Below are positions 47,359 to 56,571 of a DNA stretch of 64,000 nucleotides, piece after piece (the stretch's first letter is position 1; the number at the start of each line of letters is the position of its first letter). Under the pieces are notes generated by a model. It did no database searches and was not told where the DNA came from. It saw nothing but the letters and a program-made list of their open reading frames with translations. The stretch comes from Bacteroidota bacterium (GTDB lineage: Bacteria; Bacteroidota; Bacteroidia; Chitinophagales; Chitinophagaceae). A program made the position numbers and the translations under genes. The DNA is taken from contig JABDHF010000003.1 of NCBI GenBank assembly GCA_013285595.1, positions 1 to 64,000 of the forward strand, written 5' to 3'.

Positions 47359-49500
47359 CTAAGCCGGGACTTTCGATTGTTGTTCCCGTTCCCAGAAGCG
47401 ATGTTGGGCTATCGCAGCAATAAAATCTTTTGGGTTGCCGTTGGTAATGATCCCGTTAGCAGCATCAGTATTTTTTATATAGCTGGCAGCTAATAAGTTA
47501 GTAGCATCTTTATCGGCAGCAATTGCCTTGCAGTGTTTATACGCTTGGTTTATAAAATGAATGGCGTCCGGTTCATTCGCTAGCGCATCGGCACTTTTAC
47601 CGCCTGGAATGTATACGGCGTCAAACAAAACGGACGATGTATTAAAGAGCGTCTTGTCTACAGTTATTGCATTACCCTTATCCCCTGTTATTTGTCCCAG
47701 CCGTGGTGCTATTATTTTTACTTGTGCACCTTCTGCCAGTAGCTTTTTCTTCATAGTGCTAAGGGACGCCTCATTCACACCGTCGGTAGCAAGTATGGCT
47801 ATCTGTCTTGTTTGTATAGTGTCCTTTATAGTATTAGCCATGCTCAGCGCTCCCGAAGTTTCAACGGCTGAAGTCACTTTTATAGGCTGAAATGCAGCAG
47901 GTTTACCATCGGCAGGAATACTGTGGTTTATTGGTTGTTCTGGTTTCGTCGGTACTTTCATTCCCAGGCCGTCAGCTACCTGCTTTGCCAGCGTTTTATC
48001 TACCATTGATAATATACCCAGCATACGCTCCCGTATAGCAGGGATGGTAACCATGCTTAGCTCAAATCTCAGCGCATTAACTATATGCGACTGCTCTGCC
48101 GCGCTCTGGCTGTTGTAAAACAGAGTAGCCTGGCTGAAATGATCGAAAAAGCTTTTGCTGCGGGCGCGTACCTTTTTGCTGTCTATCCGTTCCATGTAGC
48201 TCGTAAATCCACCTTCTGCCGCTTTGGCCTGGAAGGGACAGCCACCGCCTATGCTGTTGGGGTTATAGCTGGTCTTGTCTTTATTTATCTGTTGGCGCAT
48301 ATGCCCGTCGCGCTGGTTATTATGTACCGTATTTATAGAGCGGTTGATAGGTATCTCGTGAAAGTTAGGGCTTCCCAGGCGCGACAATTGAGTATCAGTA
48401 TAAGAGAACAATCTTCCCTGCAATAACGGATCATTGGTGAAGTCTATGCCCGGTACCAAGTGGCCGGGGTGGAATGCCACCTGTTCTGTTTCAGCAAAGA
48501 AATTATCCGGGTTCCTATTCAGCGTCATTTTGCCAATGCGCTGTACGGGTACCAGTTCCTCAGGTATCAGCTTGGTAGGGTCCAGCAGATCGAAATCAAA
48601 CTTATGCTCATCAGCTTCAGGCACTATCTGCACGCCAAACTCCCACTCAGGAAAAGCTCCGGCTTCAATGGCTTCCCATAAATCTCGCCTGTGAAAATCA
48701 GGATCTTTGCCCGATATCTGCTGCGCTTCATCCCATGCCACGGAGTGCACGCCAAGCAATGGTTTCCAGTGAAATTTCACAAAGAAGGCCTCATTCTTGT
48801 CATTAATAAAGCGAAAACTATGCACTCCAAATCCTTCCATCATACGCAGGCTGCGGGGTATCGCCCTGTCGCTCATTGCCCACATGATCATGTGGGTTGA
48901 TTCCGGCATCAGCGAGATGAAATCCCAAAACGTATCATGAGCGCTGGCGGCCTGGGGTATTTCATTGTGCGGCTCAGGTTTTACCGCATGTATCAGGTCG
49001 GGAAATTTTACCGCATCCTGTATAAAGAATACAGGAATATTATTGCCTACAAGATCGTAGTTGCCTTCTTCTGTATAAAATTTAACCGAGAAGCCACGTA
49101 CATCACGCGCAAGATCTGTAGATCCACGGGAACCAGCCACAGTAGAGAACCTTACAAATACAGGAGTTTGTACGCTGGTATCATTCAGGAACTTTGCTTT
49201 GGTATACTTGCCCATCGGCGCATATAGCTGGAACACGCCATGCGCCGCTGTGCCCCGTGCATGTACGATTCTTTCCGGGATTCTTTCATGATCGAAGTGG
49301 GTGATCTTTTCGCGGAGAATAAAATCCTCCAGCAATGTGCCGCCACGTTCTCCGGCTTTCAGGGAATTCTGATCATCGTTGATCCGTAGTACCTGGTCGG
49401 TGGTGAGGAATTCATTGATTCCACTTTCCGTATTAACCGATAGGTCAATATCTTTCTTATTCTCTTTTGGAGTTGAGGATACTTTTTTGGCCATAAACAA
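47359..49500 (-). CDS. katE: Large-subunit catalase (KatE/HPII type)
   Basis: A 713-aa heme catalase that converts hydrogen peroxide to water and oxygen. The distal His is His80 (RIVHARGTAAHG), NNIPVFFIQD carries the distal Asn, and RLFSYTDTQLSRLG holds the heme-ligand Tyr. The C-terminal 150 residues form the DJ-1/GATase-like domain (QIAILATDGVNE, VLFDAVYIPGGKSADAL) that defines the large-subunit clade. ATG codons at 49500 and two codons on (MAKKVSS) are both possible. No signal peptide: cytoplasmic. Divergent from a Tat-exported SDR. Confidence 0.97.
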   Translation of the reverse strand: MFMAKKVSSTPKENKKDIDLSVNTESGINEFLTTDQVLRINDDQNSLKAGERGGTLLEDFILREKITHFDHERIPERIVHARGTAAHGVFQLYAPMGKYTKAKFLNDTSVQTPVFVRFSTVAGSRGSTDLARDVRGFSVKFYTEEGNYDLVGNNIPVFFIQDAVKFPDLIHAVKPEPHNEIPQAASAHDTFWDFISLMPESTHMIMWAMSDRAIPRSLRMMEGFGVHSFRFINDKNEAFFVKFHWKPLLGVHSVAWDEAQQISGKDPDFHRRDLWEAIEAGAFPEWEFGVQIVPEADEHKFDFDLLDPTKLIPEELVPVQRIGKMTLNRNPDNFFAETEQVAFHPGHLVPGIDFTNDPLLQGRLFSYTDTQLSRLGSPNFHEIPINRSINTVHNNQRDGHMRQQINKDKTSYNPNSIGGGCPFQAKAAEGGFTSYMERIDSKKVRARSKSFFDHFSQATLFYNSQSAAEQSHIVNALRFELSMVTIPAIRERMLGILSMVDKTLAKQVADGLGMKVPTKPEQPINHSIPADGKPAAFQPIKVTSAVETSGALSMANTIKDTIQTRQIAILATDGVNEASLSTMKKKLLAEGAQVKIIAPRLGQITGDKGNAITVDKTLFNTSSVLFDAVYIPGGKSADALANEPDAIHFINQAYKHCKAIAADKDATNLLAASYIKNTDAANGIITNGNPKDFIAAIAQHRFWEREQQSKVPA

Positions 49501-49617
49501 TATTTTAGTTACCCGGAATGAGGTATCATCTATTGATATTAAATCCGTGCCAGCCTGTTTAAGGCATATTCAATGCCCGGCATAATTTTATTGCAGGAAT
49601 GTAAAACTTTCAAAAAA

Positions 49618-50655
49618 ATGGAACACTTATCCCCAAACAATGATCTGGCAAATGATCATGAGCATAACGAAGATCATAGTGGCATGTCGCGCCGCAAAAT
49701 GATCGCCTCAACCGTCACTGGCCTTGCGGGTGCATTCGTCTTAGGCAATAGCAACCTGTTTGCCCAAACAAATAATCCTTCCACAAAAAGATCGACAAAT
49801 AGTTTCAACCTGGCAGGCAAAGCCGCAATGGTTACTGGCGCAGCAAGAGGTATAGGCCGAGCTATAGCATTGGCCCTTGCAGAGGCTGGCGCTGATATCA
49901 TGGCGGTAGATATTTGCGCACCTGTCAGCTCCGGTGTCATTTACCCTTCAGCAACTAAAGATGACCTCGATGAAACGGGCCGGCAGGTAAAAGCAATTGG
50001 CCGCCGCTTTATAGGCGTTGTAGCAGATATCCGCGATAGCGCTGCCATGAAAGATGCGGCTGGCAGAATGGAGCGGGAATTGGGTAAAGTCGATATCCTT
50101 GTGGCAGATGCCGGCATACAGGTATATGCCTCCGTAGCAGAAATGACCGACCAGCAATGGAAAGATGTGATTGATGTTAACCTTACCGGTACTGCGAATA
50201 CGGTGCGGGCAGTAGTACCGCATATGATACCCCGTAAGTATGGCCGCATCATACTCGTCGCTTCCGGGCAGGGAAGGCATGGTATGGCCGATGGGTCTGC
50301 TTATTCTGCGTCTAAATGGGGCATGATAGGACTCATGAAATCTGCAGCGCTGGAACTAGGCAAATACGAGATCACGGTAAATACACTCGAGCCCGGCCTG
50401 GTAGATACCCATATGACACGAAACCCGGGCCGATGGAAAGAAGCCTTGAAGGAAGCCGGCAAAGAGCCAAAAGACAACCCAACAGAAGAAGAAGTAATTG
50501 CCGCCCGCCTGCCAACAGCGGTAATGAAAATACCCTGGATGCAACCTGCAGATGTAGCGCCTGTTGCAGTCTTCCTGGCTTCAGATGCCGCTTATCGCAT
50601 TACTGGCGCCACCTACGATGCCACAGCAGGAGATAGTGCTAAATACACAGCCTAA
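49618..50655 (+). CDS. Tat-exported SDR family oxidoreductase
   Basis: The frame opens at 49573, but the ATG at 49618 (MEHLSPNNDL) is preferred because the first 15 residues are not conserved-looking. The product is then 345 aa. A twin-arginine signal (SRRKMIASTVTGLAGAFVLG, ending LFAQ) precedes a full classical SDR with TGAARGIG, the VADAGIQVYA segment and the YSASKWG catalytic Tyr/Lys. It is unusual for an NAD(P)-dependent SDR to be exported. Export folded with bound cofactor through Tat is the likely explanation. It resembles carveol-dehydrogenase-like SDRs (mycofactocin group), though assignment is tentative. Confidence 0.88.
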   Translation: MEHLSPNNDLANDHEHNEDHSGMSRRKMIASTVTGLAGAFVLGNSNLFAQTNNPSTKRSTNSFNLAGKAAMVTGAARGIGRAIALALAEAGADIMAVDICAPVSSGVIYPSATKDDLDETGRQVKAIGRRFIGVVADIRDSAAMKDAAGRMERELGKVDILVADAGIQVYASVAEMTDQQWKDVIDVNLTGTANTVRAVVPHMIPRKYGRIILVASGQGRHGMADGSAYSASKWGMIGLMKSAALELGKYEITVNTLEPGLVDTHMTRNPGRWKEALKEAGKEPKDNPTEEEVIAARLPTAVMKIPWMQPADVAPVAVFLASDAAYRITGATYDATAGDSAKYTA

Positions 50656-50665
50656 AGATCCTGGT

Positions 50666-50863
50666 ATGCCATCATCGGTTGTAGCCAGCTTTAATTACGA
50701 CCCAGGAACGTCTACGCTCCGGGTCATATATACTTCCGGCGCTGTTTACGATTATGAACAAGTTCCTGAAGAAATATATACCGCTATGAAAGCAGCTTTC
50801 TCCAAAGGCACGTTTCTTAATACGCAGGTAAAGGGACATTACGGGTTTAAAAAAATAAACTAA
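50666..50863 (+). CDS. KTSC domain protein
   Basis: The open frame begins inside the SDR gene, but the ATG at 50666 (MPSSVVASFNYDP) lies 10 bases after its stop and starts exactly at the KTSC domain. This gives 65 aa. The features are SVVASFNYDPGTSTLRVIY, SGAVYDYEQVPEEIY and a KGTFLNTQVKGHYGF end. KTSC domains occur alone or beside nucleic-acid proteins; function unknown. Likely co-transcribed with the SDR genes on both sides. Confidence 0.85.
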   Translation: MPSSVVASFNYDPGTSTLRVIYTSGAVYDYEQVPEEIYTAMKAAFSKGTFLNTQVKGHYGFKKIN

Positions 50864-50879
50864 GCCAAATACTTCAACT

Positions 50880-51872
50880 ATGAAAAGGAAACCCAATTAT
50901 AAACTGGAAGGGGAGAAGACAGCAGAGAGGTATCAAAAGATACAAGAACAGGTAGCAAGGGCAGATAAGGATAAACCTAAGAAAAAGGAAGAACGCCCCA
51001 TGCAGGCTGGTGCCAGAAAGTATCCCGAGCCGCCAATGGTGAAACAGCATCTGAGAAAGCCGGGGAAAGAAGCTAAGCTGGACACGCAGCCCATGTCTGA
51101 CGCGCCATTTTACAAAGGCTCAGGCAAGCTCGAAAATAAAGTAGCCATCATCACTGGTGGCGACTCAGGTATCGGCAGGGCAGTAGCCATCTTATTTGCC
51201 CGCGAGGGCGCTAATGTCGCTATCGTATACCTCAATGAACACGATGATGCTGAAGCCACAAAGCAAATGGTAGAAAAAGAAGGGAAACAATGCCTGCTCA
51301 TCCCCGGCGATGTGGCAAACAATGACTTTTGCACGGAAGCCGTAAGGCAGACCGTTTCAGAATTCGGCCGGCTCGATGTGCTGGTAAATAATGCCGCTTT
51401 CCAGCTTCACGTATCTGATTTTGAAGACCTTACAGAAGAGCATTTCGATTGCACTTTAAAAACCAATCTCTACGGCTATTTTCACATGGCAAAGGCTGCC
51501 GTGCCCAACATGGAGCCGGGCAGCGCTATTGTAAATACAGGCTCGGTAACCGGCTTGCTGGGCAATAAAGACTTGCTCGATTATTCGCTGACAAAGGGCG
51601 GCATCCATGCCTTCACCCGCTCATTGGGCACGCACCTTATTCCCAAAGGCATAAGGGTAAACGCCGTAGCCCCCGGGCCGGTATGGACGCCACTAAATCC
51701 CGCAGATAAAAATGTAGACGATATAGCGAAATTTGGCGCAGATACACCCATGAAACGCCCGGCGCAGCCCGAAGAAATAGCACCCGCTTATGTGTTCCTG
51801 GCATCCCCGCAATGCTCTAGTTACATAACCGGCGAAGTATTACCAATTATAGGCGGTTATACTGGTGGATAA
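50880..51872 (+). CDS. SDR family oxidoreductase (YghA/general-stress type)
   Basis: A 330-aa SDR with a long basic N-terminal extension (residues 1-60, many Lys and Glu). TGGDSGIGRAVAILF forms the cofactor site, LVNNAAFQ follows, and DYSLTKGGIHAFTRS carries the catalytic Tyr and Lys. The group with this extension (YghA, GsiB-linked YhdF-like proteins) is often induced by general stress. Seventeen bases after the KTSC gene, so probably co-transcribed. The location beside catalase fits stress response. Confidence 0.93.
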   Translation: MKRKPNYKLEGEKTAERYQKIQEQVARADKDKPKKKEERPMQAGARKYPEPPMVKQHLRKPGKEAKLDTQPMSDAPFYKGSGKLENKVAIITGGDSGIGRAVAILFAREGANVAIVYLNEHDDAEATKQMVEKEGKQCLLIPGDVANNDFCTEAVRQTVSEFGRLDVLVNNAAFQLHVSDFEDLTEEHFDCTLKTNLYGYFHMAKAAVPNMEPGSAIVNTGSVTGLLGNKDLLDYSLTKGGIHAFTRSLGTHLIPKGIRVNAVAPGPVWTPLNPADKNVDDIAKFGADTPMKRPAQPEEIAPAYVFLASPQCSSYITGEVLPIIGGYTGG

Positions 51873-51975
51873 TAACTCAATTGGTTCATATAAAGTATAG
51901 AATGGGTTCCGCTACCGGAGCTCATTTTTATTTTACGCGTTAGCGTAAGCAGCAAAAAATACCCGCAAGACGGTA

Positions 51976-52006
51976 TTTTCTGAAGAGGGTTGCCGGGATA
52001 GTTTTG
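51976..52006 (+). promoter_or_regulatory. Promoter of the 339-aa lipoprotein gene
   Basis: A perfect -7 box TAGTTTTG (51999-52006) lies 17 bases before the ATG at 52023. The -33 region is TTTT (51976-51979), a weak match, at about 19-20 bases spacing. Confidence 0.55.
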
Positions 52007-52022
52007 AGGAAAATTAACCGCA

Positions 52023-53042
52023 ATGAAAAACAGAAACTGTGTTCCGGTACTTGCATTAATAACTATTGGTGCTATGGGATGTAAAAGTGTCCCAAAACTG
52101 TCGCATTATGCCGACAAAACGGACTTGTCATCGAAAGCACGATATGATGTCAGCAAATCAACCATCAGGGATAACGGTCGTGGCTTCACAGTCGACTTCG
52201 CTAAGCTGAAGAACTCACCAAGGCGCATAGCTCTTGTATCATTTTACGTAGAAGATCCGGGCATCACCAAAAAGTCTGGTACCAACTCCACGGGCAAAAG
52301 CTATCATACAACGAATACATCGCAGGCCGGGGTAGAAGCGTTTGCCGACTACTTTTACAAGGTTAGCGCAGATACTATGGCTAGGATATTTAAAGCAAAC
52401 GATATGGATATCCTTAAGCCTTCAGAATTTCTGGTAACCGACGACAAAAAGGAATACTACAAGTCTTTTGAAGCTAAGCACAGCACACTGAATAAGATAG
52501 GCGGTAAGATAACCGCATACTTCAAAAAAAGCGGTGATTATGGCACCACTCTTGAGTCCAAGGGTACTGCCCCAGGCTTTACGCTCTGCAACCTGAATAC
52601 CAACAACTTTATAGCCAGCGCTAAAAACAAATCGGTAAAGCTGAATGGTGGTGTAGGCGAATTCGATGATAAGCTTATCGAATCTATGGGCTACGATCTG
52701 TGTACCAAGCTCGATGTAGATGCAGTGATAGTGGTCACCAACACCATTGTTTGCGATACAAAGCATCGTAAGGCGCGCCACTTCCTCAGTGCAGTAAGCA
52801 TGTATATGTTCGGCCCTAATCCATTGCCGCTAGCCGAGGGTAAAAAGGATAATATGTTCTACTCAAAAGGCTTGTTCTATAGCGGGTATCGCATGGCATT
52901 TAAAAAAGGCCTGTGTATAGACCCCCGGATAAAAGATGAAGTGAAGAAAACAGAGAATGAAAAGCTGAACGAAAAGGCATACAACAACATGGTAGCAACC
53001 ATAGCTGCCAAGATGTGCGCCAATGTAAAAGATAAAAGTTAA
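52023..53042 (+). CDS. Lipoprotein of unknown function
   Basis: A 339-aa protein with a lipoprotein signal (VLALITIGAMGC, lipidated Cys20). No family is recognised. It is rich in Lys and has segments such as SPRRIALVSFYVEDPGI and KLDVDAVIVVTNTIVCD, which suggest an alpha/beta fold with repeated hydrophobic strands. It is a monocistronic unit with its own promoter and a strong terminator. Probably exposed to the periplasm or on the surface. Confidence 0.8.
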   Translation: MKNRNCVPVLALITIGAMGCKSVPKLSHYADKTDLSSKARYDVSKSTIRDNGRGFTVDFAKLKNSPRRIALVSFYVEDPGITKKSGTNSTGKSYHTTNTSQAGVEAFADYFYKVSADTMARIFKANDMDILKPSEFLVTDDKKEYYKSFEAKHSTLNKIGGKITAYFKKSGDYGTTLESKGTAPGFTLCNLNTNNFIASAKNKSVKLNGGVGEFDDKLIESMGYDLCTKLDVDAVIVVTNTIVCDTKHRKARHFLSAVSMYMFGPNPLPLAEGKKDNMFYSKGLFYSGYRMAFKKGLCIDPRIKDEVKKTENEKLNEKAYNNMVATIAAKMCANVKDKS

Positions 53043-53044
53043 GA

Positions 53045-53081
53045 ATAGTACAGGGCAACTATTATGGTTGCCCTGTACTAT
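53045..53081 (+). terminator. Strong hairpin after the lipoprotein gene
   Basis: ATAGTACAGGGCAAC (53045-53059) and GTTGCCCTGTACTAT (53067-53081) form a perfect 15-bp stem with a 7-nt loop directly after the stop codon. The T tract following is weak. Confidence 0.75.
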
Positions 53082-53125
53082 TGTGTTAAGTGGTTCGGCT
53101 ACAGGGCTTTTTCGTACCTTGTGGT

Positions 53126-53773
53126 ATGCAAAAAGCTCCTGTCACGCGCCTTGCAATAATTGACGACCATCCCGTTGTAATAGACGGGCTTGAATTCCTG
53201 CTGGAATCAGACCCGGGTATTTCCATTGTATTTTCAACAACATCAGCTGCAAAACTGCTGGAGCAACTGGAAAGTACCGATGTAGACGTGCTGATCACAG
53301 ACATAATGATGCCTGAAATGAGTGGCAATGACCTTGCTAAGTTGGTAAAGCAGCGTTTTCCCACCATCAAAATACTGGCGTTAAGCATGAGCGGCCAGAG
53401 CGACGTGATCAACGAAATGATCAATGACGCCGATATAGCCGGTTACATCCTTAAAAACGTGGGCAGGCAAGAGCTTTTAGCTGCCGTGCATAAGATAGCC
53501 CGTGGGGGCATTTATTTTAGCGATGAAGTGCTTGCTGAATTAGATAAATACAAAGCGCCTGCGAAAACTGCCGATGTAGCGCTTACCAGCAGGGAAATAG
53601 AGATCATACGCCTCATAGAGCAGGAGATGGGGAACAAGGAAATAGCCGCACACCTATTTATTAGCGAGAATACGGTAGAGACACACCGTAAAAACATCTT
53701 CCGGAAAGTGGGCAGGAATACCCTTATAGGCGTAATAAAGTATGCCTACGATCATAAGCTTATCGTTCGCTAA
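53126..53773 (+). CDS. NarL/LuxR-family response regulator
   Basis: The frame opens at 53090, but the ATG at 53126 (MQKAPVTRLAIIDDHP) begins directly at the receiver domain and is chosen, giving 215 aa. Phospho-acceptor Asp59 (VLITDIMMPEMSG). The LuxR-type helix-turn-helix spans about 145-205 (LTSREIEIIRLIEQEMGNKE, then ISENTVETHRKNIFRKVG). No kinase gene is adjacent, so it is an orphan regulator answering a distant HisKA_3-type kinase. Confidence 0.93.
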   Translation: MQKAPVTRLAIIDDHPVVIDGLEFLLESDPGISIVFSTTSAAKLLEQLESTDVDVLITDIMMPEMSGNDLAKLVKQRFPTIKILALSMSGQSDVINEMINDADIAGYILKNVGRQELLAAVHKIARGGIYFSDEVLAELDKYKAPAKTADVALTSREIEIIRLIEQEMGNKEIAAHLFISENTVETHRKNIFRKVGRNTLIGVIKYAYDHKLIVR

Positions 53774-53839
53774 GCCTGCCGCGTTTGTAAAATACTGGCA
53801 TCATAATTATGTATCTAAGCATAACTATGATCAGCAGCC

Positions 53840-54271
53840 ATGAGCCAGTTCGCAGTACACAAAACCATAACGATAAATGCTACCCCCGAAAAAGTATGGG
53901 ATGCTCTTACCAATCCTGAAAAAACGAAGAAATATTTCTTCAATTGCGAGGTTATATCCGGGTGGAAAGAAGGAGATACCATCACCTTTAAAGGCCGCAT
54001 GTTCCTGATCATGAAAATAGAAATGACCGGTAAAATAGTAAAGGCCATTCCCGGCAAGCTGCTGCAATATACGCTGCAAAACAAAAGCGCCAGCGATGGT
54101 TCCTTCTCCACAGTCACAGACGAATTAACCTATCAGAATGGAGTAACCATATTATCTATTACAGACGATGTAGGCGATGGCCCTGAAGCTGAAAAACGGC
54201 AGAAAAAATCTGAAAAAGGCTGGGACAAAATATTGAACGGGTTAAAAGAACTGGTTGAGGCAGAAGCTTAA
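53840..54271 (+). CDS. SRPBCC (AHSA1/START-like) domain protein
   Basis: A 143-aa protein of the AHSA1-like START fold. INATPEKVWDALTNPEKTKK is the family N-terminus, VISGWKEGDTITFKGR follows, and a C-terminal helix GWDKILNGLKELVE closes the cavity. Such proteins bind small hydrophobic ligands or act on stress-related partners; the ligand is unknown. Stand-alone, 66 bases after the NarL regulator. Confidence 0.9.
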   Translation: MSQFAVHKTITINATPEKVWDALTNPEKTKKYFFNCEVISGWKEGDTITFKGRMFLIMKIEMTGKIVKAIPGKLLQYTLQNKSASDGSFSTVTDELTYQNGVTILSITDDVGDGPEAEKRQKKSEKGWDKILNGLKELVEAEA

Positions 54272-54348
54272 CTGTAGCGCCTTTAATAATAGCCGGTTAT
54301 CAAAAAGATGAATTTAGGTTCTTAAGCTAAACGATTTTGATGGTGTAT

Positions 54349-54406
54349 TCCCCCTTGTGGCGTGGGTTGTGTGCATTAGCGAAGGGGCAAGGGGGATGTC
54401 TTTTTT
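54349..54406 (+). terminator. Terminator after the SRPBCC gene
   Basis: TCCCCCTTG (54349-54357) pairs with CAAGGGGGA (54388-54396) over a long loop and is followed by a run of six T. Confidence 0.6.
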
Positions 54407-54469
54407 GTATTATTGATGGCGTTTCATTATTATGTTTACCCAACGAATTTTCAGGATTGTCACACAAAA

Positions 54470-54497
54470 AAAGCTGCTCCCGCAAAGGAACAGCTTT
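54470..54497 (-). terminator. Terminator of the YHYH protein gene
   Basis: AAAGCTG (54470-54476) and CAGCTTT (54491-54497) with an inner TCC/GGA pairing form a hairpin 19 bases downstream of the minus-strand stop, followed by a T run on that strand. Confidence 0.75.
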
Positions 54498-54515
54498 ACA
54501 CGTTTAATGAGCTCT

Positions 54516-55763
54516 TTATCTTGCTATCACTATCTTCTGCGAATAAGAGATCGCCTCGTTAGTAATATTCATGATATACACACCTGCCGGAATAGTAGAT
54601 ACCGGGAATGAGTATTGTATTGCAGGCTGTACGTTCTTCTGTGTAAACACTGTTTTCCCTGCTTCATCAGTTATGGTTACAGTAAAATTGTTGCTGGCAA
54701 TAGGCTGTATGAACAGGTTTACATAATAGTTAGCTGGGTTAGGAAATACCTCCGGCGAAAACGTTTTTGGGTCTACCTGTGCTACACCCGTCGTGCTGGA
54801 ATAAACGGTAGTACCACCAGGTGGAGTATTGTGTCCGCCCATAGGCCCCGTATTGCCCGCTTGTACTATGCCATAATAAGTAAGGCCGATAGTGTAGGGG
54901 TAGGTTGGGTTAAGCGCGGCATCAATAGTAGTGAAGTAAGCATAGGTGCCAGATGGATATTCTGGTGTTCTGCACCAGCGGCCATTATGCACATCAAGGT
55001 CGCCTGAGCCGCTAACGAAATTGTAATCTTCCTGGTAACTGCCCAGTGGGAAACTACTACTTACATCCGGACCATATTGGGGGGCGGTTAGTACAGTGCC
55101 ATCGGGCAGGGTATCGCGGTGCACCATCCCTGTCCTCAGCTGGAAGCCGCTTTTCATTCTTTTAATACCGCCTGTACCATTTGTATCTGCATAGCCATAC
55201 GCGCCATACACAGGATAACCGTCAAACGCATAACCTATAATTGGCGAGTGGTGCGTACTGTCGGCAGTATTGTAGATGCACTTAGGGCTTACATGGTGGT
55301 GGTACTCGCCACCTGGCGCAGGATGCCCCAGGCAATTATCAAAGCTGCTGCCCTCAAAAACATAAGCATTCTGGTTCCATTTACCCATGTTCATATAGCT
55401 CATAGCATCCTGGGTATTAAATATAGATACACCATTTGTCCATACCCCCACATGCCCAAGGCCTACTGCTGTAAGTGTACCGGTGTTAGGTGTTGGATTG
55501 CGGGTTATCTTGTATACAAAGTTCATATTGGTAGGTATGTTGGGGTCGCCGGTCCATGGGCCTATGCTGTAGCCGGGTATGCAGCTGGCGCTTATATACA
55601 CATCCGTTGCGCTGTACTGCACCAGTTGCACATTGCTCACTATGCCACCATAGCCCGTAGCTGTAGTGTTCTGCATCCACGAAGTAATGTCAGGGCCCAC
55701 CTGTGAACGGCCCTGCAATGCAAGGCCCATAACGGCGAGTAATAAAAGGCTTTTCTTACGCAT
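54516..55763 (-). CDS. YHYH-domain protein with T9SS sorting domain
   Basis: A 415-aa exported protein. It has a signal peptide (LLLLAVMGLALQGRS), then a YHYH domain with CLGHPAPGGEYHHHVSPKCI and the GYAFDGYPVYGAYGY segment. Two further conserved stretches (QYGPDVSSSFPLGSYQED and the LDVHNGRWCRTPEYPSGTY region) follow. The last 80 residues form a T9SS sorting domain (VFPNPANYYVNLFIQ...PAGVYIMNIT). YHYH proteins are extracellular and probably bind metal through the His cluster; their reaction is not established. Confidence 0.9.
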   Translation of the reverse strand: MRKKSLLLLAVMGLALQGRSQVGPDITSWMQNTTATGYGGIVSNVQLVQYSATDVYISASCIPGYSIGPWTGDPNIPTNMNFVYKITRNPTPNTGTLTAVGLGHVGVWTNGVSIFNTQDAMSYMNMGKWNQNAYVFEGSSFDNCLGHPAPGGEYHHHVSPKCIYNTADSTHHSPIIGYAFDGYPVYGAYGYADTNGTGGIKRMKSGFQLRTGMVHRDTLPDGTVLTAPQYGPDVSSSFPLGSYQEDYNFVSGSGDLDVHNGRWCRTPEYPSGTYAYFTTIDAALNPTYPYTIGLTYYGIVQAGNTGPMGGHNTPPGGTTVYSSTTGVAQVDPKTFSPEVFPNPANYYVNLFIQPIASNNFTVTITDEAGKTVFTQKNVQPAIQYSFPVSTIPAGVYIMNITNEAISYSQKIVIAR

Positions 55764-55849
55764 ATAGGTGTGTTTGTACTATTTAGACGCCGCTATTATT
55801 AAAAACCTTCGGGAATGTTATTTTTTCTTTTTAGGCAGTCTATGGATTA

Positions 55850-56476
55850 TTACCGGGCACTGTATTGCTGCACCTGCGCCCATATATCATCAGCAATAGC
55901 CTCAGGCGTCCTGTTGCCATCTACCTTTTGTATATTTTCTTCGCCCTTCAGCTTTTCAAAAGCTTCAAGGTATTTAGCTTGCACATTCTTCAGGCTTTCT
56001 AATGTTTCAAACAGCTCTGCCGACTGCCTGTTAGCGCTGATGCGCTCCATACTTACTTCAGGCTGCACATCTATAAATATATTGATGTCCGGCCGCAGTA
56101 TGTCGGCACACATTTTATTGGCCGCTATTACCCAGTCCATATCCATGTGTGTGCCATGGTATGCATAAGACGAAAAGTAATACCGGTCGGTAATTACCGT
56201 ATATCCTTCGTCCAGTTTTTTTACAAGGCCGGTTGTCTCATTCAGCAGGTGGTCGAGCCTGTCGGCAAGGAACAGGCCAGCTATAGTTCTGTGGTCTGCT
56301 GCTATGCTCCCTTTAAGTATATTCCTGAGCATACTGCCTATCATCCCATCAGTAGGTTCGAAAGTCGCATACACCTTATGCCCCGTTTCCTCCAGCTTTT
56401 TGGCCAGCAGTTTTACCTGCGTGCTTTTGCCGCTGCCATCTATGCCTTCCAGGGCTATGAATAAATTATCCCTCAT
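55850..56476 (-). CDS. tmk: Thymidylate kinase
   Basis: A 208-aa dTMP kinase that makes dTDP for DNA synthesis. The P-loop is GIDGSGKST (11-19), FEPTD follows, and the DRYYFSSYAY motif contains the DR(Y/F) signature. The lid region near residue 145 has arginines (ERISANRQS). Housekeeping gene. No link with its neighbours is seen. There is a 95-base gap to the small lipoprotein upstream. Confidence 0.97.
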   Translation of the reverse strand: MRDNLFIALEGIDGSGKSTQVKLLAKKLEETGHKVYATFEPTDGMIGSMLRNILKGSIAADHRTIAGLFLADRLDHLLNETTGLVKKLDEGYTVITDRYYFSSYAYHGTHMDMDWVIAANKMCADILRPDINIFIDVQPEVSMERISANRQSAELFETLESLKNVQAKYLEAFEKLKGEENIQKVDGNRTPEAIADDIWAQVQQYSAR

Positions 56477-56571
56477 TAATTACTTAAAATAATACCGTCT
56501 AAGCAGAGAACCCGGATGTTCTCGTATCTACGTTACTTCACCTCTCGTTCGGAGAGGCCGGGAGAGGTCTT

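Noticed and set aside
53086-53424. Minus-strand 112-codon frame
   Set aside because: Antisense to the receiver domain of the NarL-type regulator.
55119-55706. Plus-strand 195-codon frame
   Set aside because: Antisense to the YHYH domain gene; composition dominated by Ile, Ala and His arising from the reverse strand.
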